Assembly (NCBI RefSeq): GCF_016634425.1
Contig: NZ_JAEPES010000002.1
Location: 496,001-560,000 of the forward strand
Reading direction: 5' to 3'
Source of the DNA: Lacisediminihabitans changchengi
GTDB lineage: Bacteria; Actinomycetota; Actinomycetes; Actinomycetales; Microbacteriaceae
DNA: 64,000 nucleotides
A program made the position numbers and the translations under genes. Positions 14,429 through 23,341 of the stretch are shown piece by piece. How positions within the stretch are numbered: position 1 is the stretch's first letter; each line of letters starts with the position of its first letter. Below the pieces are notes generated by a model. That model did not search any database and was not told where the DNA came from. It was given only the letters and a program-made list of their open reading frames with translations.

Positions 14429-16594
14429 ATGGCTCGGTCCGCCAACGGACAATCCGCGCAGAGAAAGTCCAGCACCCGGGGTCGCTCCGGGGGAAATTCG
14501 TCGCGCCAGTCGCAGCAGCCCCGCCGCTCACGAGGAGCCGACGACGCCGGGGTGATCCCCGTGCTCGCGCGCGCGGTGCGCGAGGTGGAGGGTGCCGCCG
14601 AACGCGGCAAGGTCGGCCCGACCAACCGCACCAAGTTCCAGGTGATCGCACTGCTGATGCGCGAAGAGCGCGCCAAAGCCAAAGCCGACACCACGATCAC
14701 GGATGCCGAGCGAGCCGAGATCCTCAAGCGACTCGACGGCGTCGCGACCATCCTCGCCAAAACCGCGGCTCGGGACACCTCGCTGATCCAGTTGCTCGCC
14801 GAGCAGACAGCGGTGACGGATGCCGCGCGCAAGCTCCGCCGCGACATGCTCATGGCATCCGGGGTCGAGCTCTCGCCCGACGAGCTGATCATCGTGAAGG
14901 ATCCGGTGGCCGCCGCTCCCGTCGCCGAGCGACAGGTGGTGCCGCAGTCGGTCATCGCCCGCCAGCTCTCCAACCCCTTCCTCGCCCCCGACTTCAGCCA
15001 GCCGGTGCGCTCGAAGCCGGTCACGCACCGGCTCGCCAACTGGGAACTGCTCGACCCGCTGTTCCGGGCCTTCGAATACGGCTCCGGTGGCAACGTCGCC
15101 AGCATGGAGCTGCCAGAACCCAGCGCGGTCGACCGCCGGGTACCGGAAGGGCTGGAGCTGTTCCACCATCAGGCCGAGTTCGTCGCCAGTGCGCGCGACG
15201 GACACCGCACCTACCTGCTCGCCGACGAGCCAGGGCTCGGCAAGACCGCCCAGGCGCTGCTCGCCGCGCAGGTCACGAACTCCTACCCGCTTCTCGTGGT
15301 CGTTCCGAGCGTCGTGAAGATGAACTGGGCGCGGGAGGTGGAGCGCTGGACTCCGAAGCGCTCGGCCACGGTCATCCACGGTTCCGGAGAGAACCTCGAC
15401 GCCTTCGCCGACGTGGTCATCGTCAACTACGACGTGCTCGACCGTCACATCGGCTGGCTGCGCACGCTCGGCTTCAAGGGCATGGTCGTGGATGAGGCGC
15501 ACTTCATCAAGAATCGCGAGTCGCAGCGCTCCAAGTACGTGCTCGACCTCGCCAAGAGCATCCTCACCCGCAGTCCGCGCGCGTTGATGATCGCCCTCAC
15601 CGGGACCCCACTGATCAACACCATCGAGGACTTCCGGGCGATCTGGCAGTTCCTCGGCTGGATCGACGGCGACAAGCCCACCTCGATGCTGATGGAGCGC
15701 CTGGAGGAGAACGGACTGACCCCGGCCGACTTCGGCTTCTTCGCGGAGGCTCGACAGACCGTGATCGACATGGGGATCGTGCGGCGAAAGAAGATCGACG
15801 TCGCCTCGAACCTGCCGTCCAAGCGCATCGCCGACATGCCGGTCGAGCTCGACGACGAGGTCGGACGCAGCATCCGCGAGGCCGAGACCGCGCTGCAGAA
15901 ACGGCTGCTCGAGCGCTACCGTCGCGCCGTCTCGCTGTCGCGCACCGAGCACGAGCGGTCGGACCTGGTGCGAATGGTCGCCCACGCGGAGCTCGACGAG
16001 TCGAAGGCGTCGAAGACCGGAGACAACGTATTCACCATGGTGCGCAAGATCGGTCAGGCGAAGTCTGTGCTGGCCGCGGACTACACCGCGCAGCTGGCCC
16101 GCTCGGTGGGCAAGGTGGTGTTCTTCGCCAAGCACATCGACGTGATGGACACGGCAGAAGAGGTGCTCGCCAAGCGCGGTCTGAAGACCGTGTCGATTCG
16201 CGGCGACCAGACAGCAGACTTCCGCCAGTCGCAGGTGGATGCGTTCAACAACGACCCCGAGGTCTCGGTTGTGGTGGCATCGCTCACCGCCGCCGGCGTC
16301 GGCCTCAACCTGCAGGCGGCATCCAACGTCGTGCTCGCCGAGCTCAGTTGGACCAGCGCCGAGCAGACGCAGGCCATCGACCGCGTGCACCGCATCGGCC
16401 AGTCCGAGCCGGTGACCGCCTGGCGCATCATCGCCTCGCAGACCATCGACGCAAAGATCGCAGAACTCATCGACTCGAAGGCCGGCCTCGCGGCGCGCGC
16501 CCTCGACGGCGACGACTCCGAGGTGCAGGCCGAGGCGAGTGTGCAGCTCGAGGCGCTCATTCAGCTGCTCGAGGATGCTCTCGACGAGGAGTAG
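14429..16594 (+). CDS. SNF2-family DEAD/DEAH ATPase (SMARCAL1-like)
   Basis: 721-residue double-stranded-DNA translocase. After a Ser/Arg/Gln-rich N-terminus (1-40), motif I is LLADEPGLGKTAQALLAA (about 264-282), motif II is MVVDEAHFIKN (DEAH), motif III is ALTGTPLIN, and motifs V-VI are ASLTAAGVGLNLQAASNVVLAE and TQAIDRVHRIGQ. The architecture is that of single-chain SNF2 remodellers/annealing helicases; no nuclease or SWIM zinc-finger domain is seen. It stands alone between intergenic repeats and maltokinase, so no restriction or defence partner is evident. A role in replication-fork or transcription-complex processing is inference. Confidence 0.85.
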   Translation: MARSANGQSAQRKSSTRGRSGGNSSRQSQQPRRSRGADDAGVIPVLARAVREVEGAAERGKVGPTNRTKFQVIALLMREERAKAKADTTITDAERAEILKRLDGVATILAKTAARDTSLIQLLAEQTAVTDAARKLRRDMLMASGVELSPDELIIVKDPVAAAPVAERQVVPQSVIARQLSNPFLAPDFSQPVRSKPVTHRLANWELLDPLFRAFEYGSGGNVASMELPEPSAVDRRVPEGLELFHHQAEFVASARDGHRTYLLADEPGLGKTAQALLAAQVTNSYPLLVVVPSVVKMNWAREVERWTPKRSATVIHGSGENLDAFADVVIVNYDVLDRHIGWLRTLGFKGMVVDEAHFIKNRESQRSKYVLDLAKSILTRSPRALMIALTGTPLINTIEDFRAIWQFLGWIDGDKPTSMLMERLEENGLTPADFGFFAEARQTVIDMGIVRRKKIDVASNLPSKRIADMPVELDDEVGRSIREAETALQKRLLERYRRAVSLSRTEHERSDLVRMVAHAELDESKASKTGDNVFTMVRKIGQAKSVLAADYTAQLARSVGKVVFFAKHIDVMDTAEEVLAKRGLKTVSIRGDQTADFRQSQVDAFNNDPEVSVVVASLTAAGVGLNLQAASNVVLAELSWTSAEQTQAIDRVHRIGQSEPVTAWRIIASQTIDAKIAELIDSKAGLAARALDGDDSEVQAEASVQLEALIQLLEDALDEE

Positions 16595-16608
16595 CCAGCA
16601 GGGGACTG

Positions 16609-18012
16609 CTAGCTGGCGCGCTGCGAGGAGCGGGTGACCAGACGGTCGACAGCGGCGGAGGGGATGCTCAGCCAGTTCGGACGGTTGCGAACCTCGTACA
16701 ACGCCTCATAGACGGCCTTGTCGATCTCGAACGCGTCGAGGAGCGCTCGATGCTCGCGCAGGTCGCGTCCAGACCGTGCGATGTAGCCGTCGATGAAGGC
16801 GTTGCGGGCTGCGGAGGCCCATTCGGCGGCGCTCTGCCCGGGGTGGGCGAGGGCGTAGGATCCGGCGACGTAGTCGAACGATCGCAGCATTCCGGCGAGG
16901 TCTCGCAGCGGGCAATCCGGAGCGCTCCGCTCGCGCATGTCGCGCAGGGGTTCCCCTTCGAAGTCGAGCACCACCCAGCCGCGGTCGGGCACCGAAAGCA
17001 CCTGGCCGAGGTGGAAGTCCCCATGGATGCGCTGGAGCGGCGGCCACGGGCTCGCCTGTGCGCGAGCGTAGACGGTGTTGAGACGCTCACGATAGACGCC
17101 AAGTGCCGGCACCTCGCTTGCCGCGAGCTCGAAGCGCGTTCGCATGGCCGTGACGACGGTGGCGATGTCGAAGGGGGTCGTGACGCGGGTGGGCAGAGCG
17201 CCCGCCAGCGTCTCGTGCATCTCCGCGGTCGCCTCGCCGAGGGCATAAGCCCGCTCGGCGAAGTCTTCACCCACCTCCACGGCGGCGAGGGCGACCTTCC
17301 AGGCATCCTGCACGCCCGGGAGGAACTCCTGGGCGAAGGCGAGGTGACCGGTGGCGACGCCGCCGAGCGCGGCGGTGTCTCGCCAGCGACCGGTGACATA
17401 GCCGACGGTGCGGGGGACCACGGCTGACCCGGCCGCACCGAGCGCGCCGGTGAGCACGACATCCGGATTCTCGCCGTCATGGAGAGCGCGGAAGAGCTTG
17501 CAGATGATCGGCATGGCGGGGCTGCCGTCGGCATCCGTCATCTCGTAGACGATCGAGGTGTTCGACTGTTCGCCGCTGAGCACCTTCGACGAGCGCACCT
17601 GAGGAAAACGGATGCCGTCCGGCTCCGCAAGGTCGCGGTGTCCGAAGGCCGCGGGTCCGCTGCCATCCTCCGCGAGTGCCTCGCCACCCTGCAGGACCAT
17701 GCCGAGCAGCGCGGACGCGAAGGCCGGATCCCGAGGTCCGTCGTAGATGTAGAGCGGGCCGTCTGCATCGTTTTCGGTTGCGACCAGCGCTGCCTCGCCG
17801 CCCTGCAACGGGGTACGTCGCTCGGTGAGGGGTACCTGGTACAAGAGGGGATTGGAGGCCCGATCAAGCACCAGTCGCACCCGCACCCGCACGCTCTCGT
17901 CGTACCCCAGCGAGAATCCGCCGATCTCGAGCAGTTGGGGTGTGCGGCCTTTACCGGCGAACCACCGTTGGCGGGCCATCCAGGGTGCCAGGTAGTCGGG
18001 AACCTCGAGCAC
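16609..18012 (-). CDS. Maltokinase (Mak/Pep2-like)
   Basis: 467-residue aminoglycoside-phosphotransferase-fold kinase matching bacterial maltokinases, which make maltose-1-phosphate for the GlgE alpha-glucan route. WMARQRWFAGKGR at the N-terminus is diagnostic; SGEQSNTSIVYEM is the phosphate-binding loop, RIHGDFHLGQVL the catalytic Asp loop, and VVLDFEGEP the DFE metal site. GTG at 18012 has GGAGG five bases upstream (18018-18022). In many actinobacteria this gene is fused to or beside treS, glgE or glgB; none is here, so the pathway must be completed elsewhere. Confidence 0.85.
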   Translation of the reverse strand: MLEVPDYLAPWMARQRWFAGKGRTPQLLEIGGFSLGYDESVRVRVRLVLDRASNPLLYQVPLTERRTPLQGGEAALVATENDADGPLYIYDGPRDPAFASALLGMVLQGGEALAEDGSGPAAFGHRDLAEPDGIRFPQVRSSKVLSGEQSNTSIVYEMTDADGSPAMPIICKLFRALHDGENPDVVLTGALGAAGSAVVPRTVGYVTGRWRDTAALGGVATGHLAFAQEFLPGVQDAWKVALAAVEVGEDFAERAYALGEATAEMHETLAGALPTRVTTPFDIATVVTAMRTRFELAASEVPALGVYRERLNTVYARAQASPWPPLQRIHGDFHLGQVLSVPDRGWVVLDFEGEPLRDMRERSAPDCPLRDLAGMLRSFDYVAGSYALAHPGQSAAEWASAARNAFIDGYIARSGRDLREHRALLDAFEIDKAVYEALYEVRNRPNWLSIPSAAVDRLVTRSSQRAS

Positions 18013-18254
18013 ACATACCTCCGCTGGTGGAATTCTGCGCCAGCAGGCATAGTGCGGTGCTGACTACGCGTCACGATACGCATGGGATGCCGCCACCGGC
18101 ACCCCTTGACGGCAAAAGCTTGGCGACACCCGATTCGGCACGGCCTACATTTGTCCCCCAATGTGCGGACGCTCGTTCGGGGGAACCCCGTAATGGGGGG
18201 AGCACTGATGGCGGGGTCTGTCTATCGTGGTGTCTGCATCACCGGGGGACAACC

Positions 18255-18344
18255 GGGTGGCGGCGACCTCAGCGAGGGTCTCCAGCGGAATACGGGGGTA
18301 TCCCCGCTGGGTCAGAGCTTCGCACGAGCGAGGTCGCCGCCCCC
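18255..18344 (+). ncRNA. Putative structured RNA or cis element
   Basis: GGCGGCGACCTC (18259-18270) pairs perfectly with GAGGTCGCCGCC (18330-18341), extended by GGG/CCC across one bulge to 15 bp. The enclosed segment has a second hairpin, CCAGCGG-a-ATAC-gggg-GTAT-cc-CCGCTGG (18282-18310), and a possible third small stem (18316-18328). It lies 135 bases before the start at 18479. No known riboswitch, tmRNA, RNase P or SRP signature is recognised. Strand is assigned from the downstream gene only. Confidence 0.4.
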
Positions 18345-18466
18345 GTGGTTCTGCCTCAGGGCAGGTGGTGTCCGACGGGTCGCATGAGGGCGAGTCGGAT
18401 GAGGTGCGGCAACGACGTCGTGGTCCGGATCATCGGCCTGAGCCGTTGCCACCTCGGTGGGTGACG

Positions 18467-18472
18467 GATAAT
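18467..18472 (+). promoter_or_regulatory. Putative -10 of the gene at 18479
   Basis: GATAAT, a near-consensus -10, 6 bases before ATG with no Shine-Dalgarno. If correct, the mRNA starts at the AUG and excludes the inverted repeat upstream. Confidence 0.55.
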
Positions 18473-18478
18473 GAACCG

Positions 18479-18883
18479 ATGATCTCGACCACACTCGCCC
18501 GCAGCCTCCAGGCCAATGGAATCGTCTGGCGTCCCGTTTCCGGTGACGCCTTCTCTATCGCCGGGGAGGGCTTCGACGGCGACGTGTTCATCGTCAGCGA
18601 CATGACCGTCGAGGCGCACGAATTCGACACTGGCACCATCCTGGGTTTCAATGGCACGACCGAGTGGGCACTCGACTCCGTCGCGATCGAGCAGTCACTC
18701 TGGCTGCCCCGCGAGGATCAACTGCGCGGGTTGCTCGGGGGAGCGTTCCGTGCGCTTCGGGCGGTGGGCGAGGTGTTCGCGGTGGATGTCGAGCTGGCCG
18801 GGGCCGATCGCACCTTTACCGATACCGACGCGGCGGAGGCATACGGGTCAGCGCTGCTCGCCCTCACGGAGCTGTCCCGCTAG
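18479..18883 (+). CDS. Conserved-looking hypothetical protein
   Basis: 134 residues, soluble, acidic (many Asp/Glu), no signal peptide or membrane segment. MISTTLARSLQANGIVWRP, FIVSDMTVEAHEFDTGTILGFNGTTEWALDSV and LPREDQLRGLLGGAFRAL have the look of a compact alpha/beta fold. I recall similar small proteins in related genomes, sometimes labelled CpaE-like without good reason, but the sequence has no P-loop and I would not assign pilus function. The start follows GATAAT plus 6 bases. Convergent with the exporter gene downstream. Confidence 0.65.
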   Translation: MISTTLARSLQANGIVWRPVSGDAFSIAGEGFDGDVFIVSDMTVEAHEFDTGTILGFNGTTEWALDSVAIEQSLWLPREDQLRGLLGGAFRALRAVGEVFAVDVELAGADRTFTDTDAAEAYGSALLALTELSR

Positions 18884-18908
18884 CCTGCCGCCACCGAGCA
18901 AGCCCTCG

Positions 18909-20417
18909 TCAGTCCGGTGAACCCGGCTGGGTCGGGATGCTCGAGGTCGTCGTGTACGAGGGCTCCCGGCGCGGGATGAAGAGGGCTGAGATGACACCGG
19001 CGAGCACGACGGCGGCGGCGATGATGAAGACGATCCGGAAGCCGGCATCCGTCGGCACCGCCAGCCCGTGGAATACCCGCGAGTTACCCGCGAAGATCAG
19101 CCCGGTGACCGTGCCGGCGATGGTGGAACCGAGGGTGCGCATGACCGAGTTCAGTCCATTCGCCGAGGCCGTCTCGCTGGCGGGCACTGCATGCATGATC
19201 AGCGTGGGCATGGCGGCGTAGGCGATTCCCACGCCGACGCCGACCACGGCGGAGATCAGGATGATGTGCCACACCTCGGCGTGCAACAGCACGGCGATCA
19301 CAAAGGCCACTACCACCACACCGCCGCCGAGGATGAGGCTGAACCGCGGTCCGCGGGCGCCCGAGATGCGCGCAGCGATGGGCGACATCACGAACATCAC
19401 CAGACCGAGCGGCATGAGGCAGAGGCTTGCCGCGACGAGTCCCAGCCCGAGGCCGACGCCGGTCGCGACCGGTGCCTCGAGGAGGGCGGGGAAGGCCGCC
19501 GTGGTGATGAAGAACCCAAAGCCGATGGTGATCGAGGTGAGGTTGGTGAGCAGGACGGGTCGGCGCGCGGCAACTCGCAGATCGACCAGGGGTTCGCGGC
19601 TGCGCAGCTCGAACCATCCCCAGATGACGAGCACGACGACACCGCCGATGAGGAGTGCGAGGGTCACCGGGCTGGTCCAGCCCCAGGTGTTGCCCTTGGA
19701 GACGGCGAGCAGGATGCCGATGAGACCGATGGCGAAGCCGATGGCTCCGACGACATCGAAGTGGCCACCGGTGCGCAGGGTGCTCGGCGGGACGACGATG
19801 AAGACCAAGACCAGACCGACGGCGCCGAGGATGGCCGCGAGCCAGAACAGGAAGTGGAAGTCGAGATTCTGGGCGACGACCGCGGCGATCGGGAGGCCGA
19901 CCGCGCCACCGACACCGAGCGTGGCGCTGACCAGGGCGACTGCTCCGCCGAGACTCTTCGGGTGGAGAACGTCGCGCAGCACGCTGATGCCGAGCGAGAT
20001 CACTCCGAGCGAGAAGCCCTGGAGCACCCGTCCGGCGATCACCGGGATGAGCTCGCTCGAGAAGGCGCAGATGATCGATCCGACGATCAGGCTGCCGAGC
20101 AGCACCAGCATCACGGTGCGCTTGCCGTACATGTCGCCGAGTCGCCCGCTGATCGGGATCGAGATCGCGGCGGCCAGCAGGGTCGAGGTGAGCACCCACG
20201 TGGCGTCGCTAACACTCGAGTGAAGCAGCGTCGGGAGTTCCGGGATGATCGGGGTGACCAGGGTCTGCGTGAAGGCCGCAACGAGACCGGTGAACGCCAG
20301 GACGGCGGTGACCGCTCGGTCGCTCGGGCGGCGGCTGAGCTTGCGGCGCTCGGCGGGAGTCAGGCTGCCGGAATCGTCGTCGGGCAGGGGATCAGCAGGG
20401 TCAATCGCGGGATTCAC
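18909..20417 (-). CDS. MFS drug exporter (14-helix type)
   Basis: 502-residue major facilitator protein. About 14 hydrophobic segments follow a hydrophilic N-terminus (1-38). SGRLGDMYGKRTVML is the motif A loop between helices 2 and 3, and GRVLQGFSLGVISLG corresponds to motif B; the C-half includes GVGVGIAYAAMPTLIM and ANGLNSVMRTLGST, typical of EmrB/QacA-like proton-coupled exporters. Substrate unknown. GTG at 20417 has TAAACT 6 bases upstream, so the mRNA is probably leaderless. No regulator gene is adjacent. Confidence 0.85.
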   Translation of the reverse strand: MNPAIDPADPLPDDDSGSLTPAERRKLSRRPSDRAVTAVLAFTGLVAAFTQTLVTPIIPELPTLLHSSVSDATWVLTSTLLAAAISIPISGRLGDMYGKRTVMLVLLGSLIVGSIICAFSSELIPVIAGRVLQGFSLGVISLGISVLRDVLHPKSLGGAVALVSATLGVGGAVGLPIAAVVAQNLDFHFLFWLAAILGAVGLVLVFIVVPPSTLRTGGHFDVVGAIGFAIGLIGILLAVSKGNTWGWTSPVTLALLIGGVVVLVIWGWFELRSREPLVDLRVAARRPVLLTNLTSITIGFGFFITTAAFPALLEAPVATGVGLGLGLVAASLCLMPLGLVMFVMSPIAARISGARGPRFSLILGGGVVVVAFVIAVLLHAEVWHIILISAVVGVGVGIAYAAMPTLIMHAVPASETASANGLNSVMRTLGSTIAGTVTGLIFAGNSRVFHGLAVPTDAGFRIVFIIAAAVVLAGVISALFIPRREPSYTTTSSIPTQPGSPD

Positions 20418-20423
20418 TTGGCA

Positions 20424-20429
20424 AGTTTA
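20424..20429 (-). promoter_or_regulatory. Putative -10 of the MFS exporter gene
   Basis: TAAACT on the minus strand, 6 bases before the GTG at 20417. Confidence 0.55.
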
Positions 20430-20494
20430 GTGCGACGCACCGCACCGAACCGTGTCGCTACGGCGTCGGAATAACTCTGCCGGGGTCACCGCTA

Positions 20495-21589
20495 TCAGTT
20501 GACGAAGGTGTTTCCCCAGTCGTCGACCTTCCAGTCGATCCAGCCGTTCGCTCGCTGCAGGCTCACCGTGACCGACAGGTCGTGACCGGCCGTCGAGCTG
20601 GCGCGGCAGGTGAAGGTCTGCCCGATCAGCAGGGCGGGCGGGGTCGGGCAATGCACGTCCAGAGTCGCGCCGAACACCGAGGCGTCTGTCGCGATCGACT
20701 GTTCGGCCTGGGCCGAGAAGACGCTCGGGATGACGGAGATCAGCATGCCGGGAATGACCAATGCCGACGCCACCTGCAGCAGGCCGAGCGCGGCCCAGGT
20801 GAGCAGCGGAGCGACCCCGAAGGCGCCACTGCGGCCGAGTCCGACGACGCGGGCGATCAGATATACGGGCGAGGAGAGGAACGCCCATGCCCAGTGCGCC
20901 GGATGCTCGTGACCGGCTCGACGCAGCACGCTGCGGTCGATGATGGCGAGAACCACGACGGCAACATAGGGCAGCACGATCGCGCCGGCCGAGACGTAGA
21001 TGTTCGGGAACGCGCCGAATCCGACGAGCACGAGGAGGCCGACGACCAGTTGTGCGAGCGGCAGCAGAGCGATGATCCACACCGGTGCTGTGTAGACGGC
21101 GACGCGGGGCGAGACGCCGGTTGCCGGAAGTGCTCGCTCGGTGGGGTCGGCACGGGACGTTGCGGTCGCGGCCACGACTGGCTCACTGCGTGGCTCACGG
21201 GTCGGCTCGAGGTCCGGCTCGATGGTCGGCTCGGTGGCGAGGGGGAAGGATGATTCGATCTCACGGATGGTGACGGTCACGGGTTCATCCGGGGAGGTCG
21301 GCCCGCGGACATCCGCGCTCTCGGTGTCGTCATCGGTGTCGTTCTCGGTCTCGGCTACCGTGGCGAGGTGGGCGTACTCCGCCTCACGCTCACGCTGCTT
21401 CCGCTGCTGGCGGCGGGTTGGCAGCTCGTCGTCGGCGTAGAGCAGCTGGGTCGGCTGCTGCATCACGAGCGGCGGGCGGGCTTCTGTGGTCAGTTCGGTC
21501 CAGGCGTGGTTATTCCACCAGCGCAACTGGGGGAGGCCCATCGGGTCGGGATACCATCCCGCGGGGACTGTGACATCGTCCTCGAACAC
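20495..21589 (-). CDS. DUF2510 membrane protein with DUF4333-like C-terminus
   Basis: 364-residue protein. VPAGWYPDPMGLPQLRWWNNHAWTEL (about 8-33) is a DUF2510 module, common at the N-terminus of actinobacterial envelope proteins. A charged region with TEPTIEPDLEPTREPRSEP-type Glu-Pro repeats (about 130-165) follows, then four hydrophobic segments (about 180-290). The C-terminal domain (HCPTPPALLIGQTFTCRAS...GWIDWKV) resembles DUF4333, with two Cys that could form a disulfide outside the membrane. The GTG at 21589 is chosen because it sits just before the DUF2510 module; a frame to 21832 adds unrelated sequence. Function unknown. Confidence 0.7.
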   Translation of the reverse strand: MFEDDVTVPAGWYPDPMGLPQLRWWNNHAWTELTTEARPPLVMQQPTQLLYADDELPTRRQQRKQREREAEYAHLATVAETENDTDDDTESADVRGPTSPDEPVTVTIREIESSFPLATEPTIEPDLEPTREPRSEPVVAATATSRADPTERALPATGVSPRVAVYTAPVWIIALLPLAQLVVGLLVLVGFGAFPNIYVSAGAIVLPYVAVVVLAIIDRSVLRRAGHEHPAHWAWAFLSSPVYLIARVVGLGRSGAFGVAPLLTWAALGLLQVASALVIPGMLISVIPSVFSAQAEQSIATDASVFGATLDVHCPTPPALLIGQTFTCRASSTAGHDLSVTVSLQRANGWIDWKVDDWGNTFVN

Positions 21590-21876
21590 GCGCTGAATCC
21601 CTTCGGCCGGATCTCTGAACGGTAGTGGGCGACGGGAGGAGACGGCCGCCGCGTGACCGCACCATGATGTGATCGCCATGATGTGATCGCGCAGCGAACT
21701 GGTCGCTTTGCCAGAGGTTACTGGCAATCGCCAGGAAACACACTCCCCCGGAGGGGGCACGCCAGGCCTAGCGGGGGCGGCGCCTCGGGATGCCCAGCCA
21801 GACAGCGGGCGCTCGGCGCTGACCGAATTCACCTTCGAGTTGCCTCCTGTTCACCCGCCTGTAAGACTCGACCTCA

Positions 21877-23034
21877 GTGGACATCTCGCTCATGGTCGCG
21901 CTAGTCGTCGCACTGGCCCTCTTCTTCGATTTCACCAACGGCTTTCACGACACCGCGAATGCGATGGCGACCCCCATCGCGACCGGCGCTCTGAAGCCGC
22001 GGGTCGCTGTGGCGATAGCTGCGGTGCTCAACCTGGTCGGTGCCTTCCTCTCCACCGAGGTCGCCAACACGATCTCGGGAGGCCTCATCCGCGAGGGCGC
22101 CGGTGGAGTGCAGATCACTCCGGTGATGATCTTCGCCGGACTCATCGGCGCCATCCTCTGGAATCTGGTGACCTGGCTGCTCGGACTGCCGTCGAGCTCC
22201 AGTCACGCGTTGTTCGGCGGCCTGATCGGTGCCGCGATCGTCGGTGCCGGCTTCGGCGCGATCGACCTGTCCGTTGTGCTGTCGAAGATCGTGCTGCCCG
22301 CGGTTCTCGCCCCGATCACCGCCGGACTGGTCGCCTTCCTCGCCACCCGAATCGCCTACACGGTCACCAAGAAGAAGCAGCGCAGCCGGTTCAAGATCGG
22401 GCAGATCTTCACCTCATCGTTGGTCTCTCTCGCGCACGGCACCAATGACGCGCAGAAGACCATGGGAGTGATCACCCTCACCCTCATCGCCGGGGGCTTT
22501 CAGGCGACCGGGTCGAGCCCGGAGCTCTGGGTGATCATCGTGTGTGCCTTGGCGATCGCGCTCGGTACCTATACGGGCGGCTGGCGCATCATCCGTACGC
22601 TCGGCACGGGGCTGACCGAGATCGAGCCGGGCCAGGGGTTTGCCGCCGAGGCGGCCACCACCGCCACCATCCTCGCCTCGACACACCTGGGCTTCGCGCT
22701 CTCCACCACGCAGGTGGCATCCGGCTCGGTGATCGGCACAGGCATCGGGCGTAAGGGGGCCTCGGTGCGCTGGCGCACCGCCGGCAGAATCGCCATCGGC
22801 TGGCTGATCACCATCCCGGCAGCCGGCCTGGTCGGCGCCCTCGCGTCGTGGGTAGCGCTCGCCGGAACCGGCGGCATCGTCGTGGATGCCGTGGTGGCCG
22901 CAGTCATCATCTTCGCGATCTTCGTCTACTCGCGTCGCAATCGCGTCGACCCAGCCTCCGTCGCGGTCGTCAACGACCCGGCCGCCCTGGTGCGTCCCAA
23001 GCGCCGCAAGGCGAAGAAGGGAGGCGTTCGATGA
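21877..23034 (+). CDS. Low-affinity inorganic phosphate transporter (Pit family)
   Basis: 385-residue PHO4-family symporter that takes up metal-phosphate with protons. Its two inverted halves show the signature motifs: FDFTNGFHDTANAMATP near the N-terminus, and SLAHGTNDAQKTMGVITL near residue 190. GLPSSSSHALFGGLIGA and STTQVASGSVIGTGIGRKG are the paired re-entrant segments. It starts with GTG at 21877; a frame-preserving ATG lies 15 bases further on. The upstream region (21590-21876) contains cccccggaggggg and tggcaatcgcca hairpins. Its stop overlaps the start of a small membrane protein. Confidence 0.9.
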   Translation: MDISLMVALVVALALFFDFTNGFHDTANAMATPIATGALKPRVAVAIAAVLNLVGAFLSTEVANTISGGLIREGAGGVQITPVMIFAGLIGAILWNLVTWLLGLPSSSSHALFGGLIGAAIVGAGFGAIDLSVVLSKIVLPAVLAPITAGLVAFLATRIAYTVTKKKQRSRFKIGQIFTSSLVSLAHGTNDAQKTMGVITLTLIAGGFQATGSSPELWVIIVCALAIALGTYTGGWRIIRTLGTGLTEIEPGQGFAAEAATTATILASTHLGFALSTTQVASGSVIGTGIGRKGASVRWRTAGRIAIGWLITIPAAGLVGALASWVALAGTGGIVVDAVVAAVIIFAIFVYSRRNRVDPASVAVVNDPAALVRPKRRKAKKGGVR

Positions 23035-23234
23035 TCGACTGGCTCGCCTTCCTGTCCGTGCTCGTCGCCTCGATCGTCGGCGCCTGCGGCGTCGTGTTCC
23101 TGTTCTCGATCGGGCTGCGATTCGTCGGATCGGATGTCCGCTGGCGCCGGCCCTTCGGGGTGCTGGCCTTCGTGCTCTGCGGACTGCTGATCGTCTACGG
23201 GCTGTACCTCATCATCCCCGCCTTGCATCGCTAG
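23031..23234 (+). CDS. 67-residue membrane protein coupled to the phosphate transporter
   Basis: Two hydrophobic segments (about 5-29 and 42-63) joined by a basic loop (GSDVRWRRPFG). The ATG overlaps the transporter's stop by 4 bases (ATGA), so it is translationally coupled. Small two-helix proteins of this type follow pit genes in several actinobacteria as I recall, but its role is not established; an accessory or stabilising subunit is plausible. Confidence 0.7.
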   Translation: MIDWLAFLSVLVASIVGACGVVFLFSIGLRFVGSDVRWRRPFGVLAFVLCGLLIVYGLYLIIPALHR

Positions 23235-23252
23235 GGCCCGGCGGGCACCGCG

Positions 23253-23278
23253 CGGGTAGGCTTGGCGGGGTCTACCCG
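23253..23278. promoter_or_regulatory. Inverted repeat overlapping a -10-like hexamer
   Basis: CGGGTAG-gcttggcggggt-CTACCCG: 7-bp arms, with TAGGCT (23257-23262) inside the left arm. It may be an operator for aspA, about 65 bases downstream, or a weak terminator of the pit operon. Confidence 0.4.
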
Positions 23279-23341
23279 ACGCGAAAACAGTAACGACGGC
23301 AGCCACGAGCAGCCGACCGAGGCAATGGAGCCACGACACGA

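Larger units (their letters stand above)
18013..18478. other. 466-bp intergenic region with structured inverted repeats
   Basis: No convincing protein frame. Holds the maltokinase promoter region, a small hairpin ACATT-tgtccccc-AATGT (18147-18164), a CCCC-gtaat-GGGG hairpin (18186-18198), the large branched inverted repeat 18255-18344, and the -10 for the gene at 18479. Long open frames here (for example 17940-18464) lack typical composition and homology. Confidence 0.6.

Noticed and set aside
14528..16390. 620-codon minus-strand frame opposite the SNF2 gene
   Set aside because: Translation is low-complexity His/Arg/Glu/Gly; the helicase motifs are on the other strand.
18147..18200. 6C RNA motif
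   Set aside because: Only one hairpin has a C-rich loop and it has five C residues, not two loops with at least six.
17940..18464. 174-codon plus-strand frame across the maltokinase 5' region and gap
   Set aside because: Overlaps the maltokinase start, contains the inverted repeat, and has no family-like sequence.
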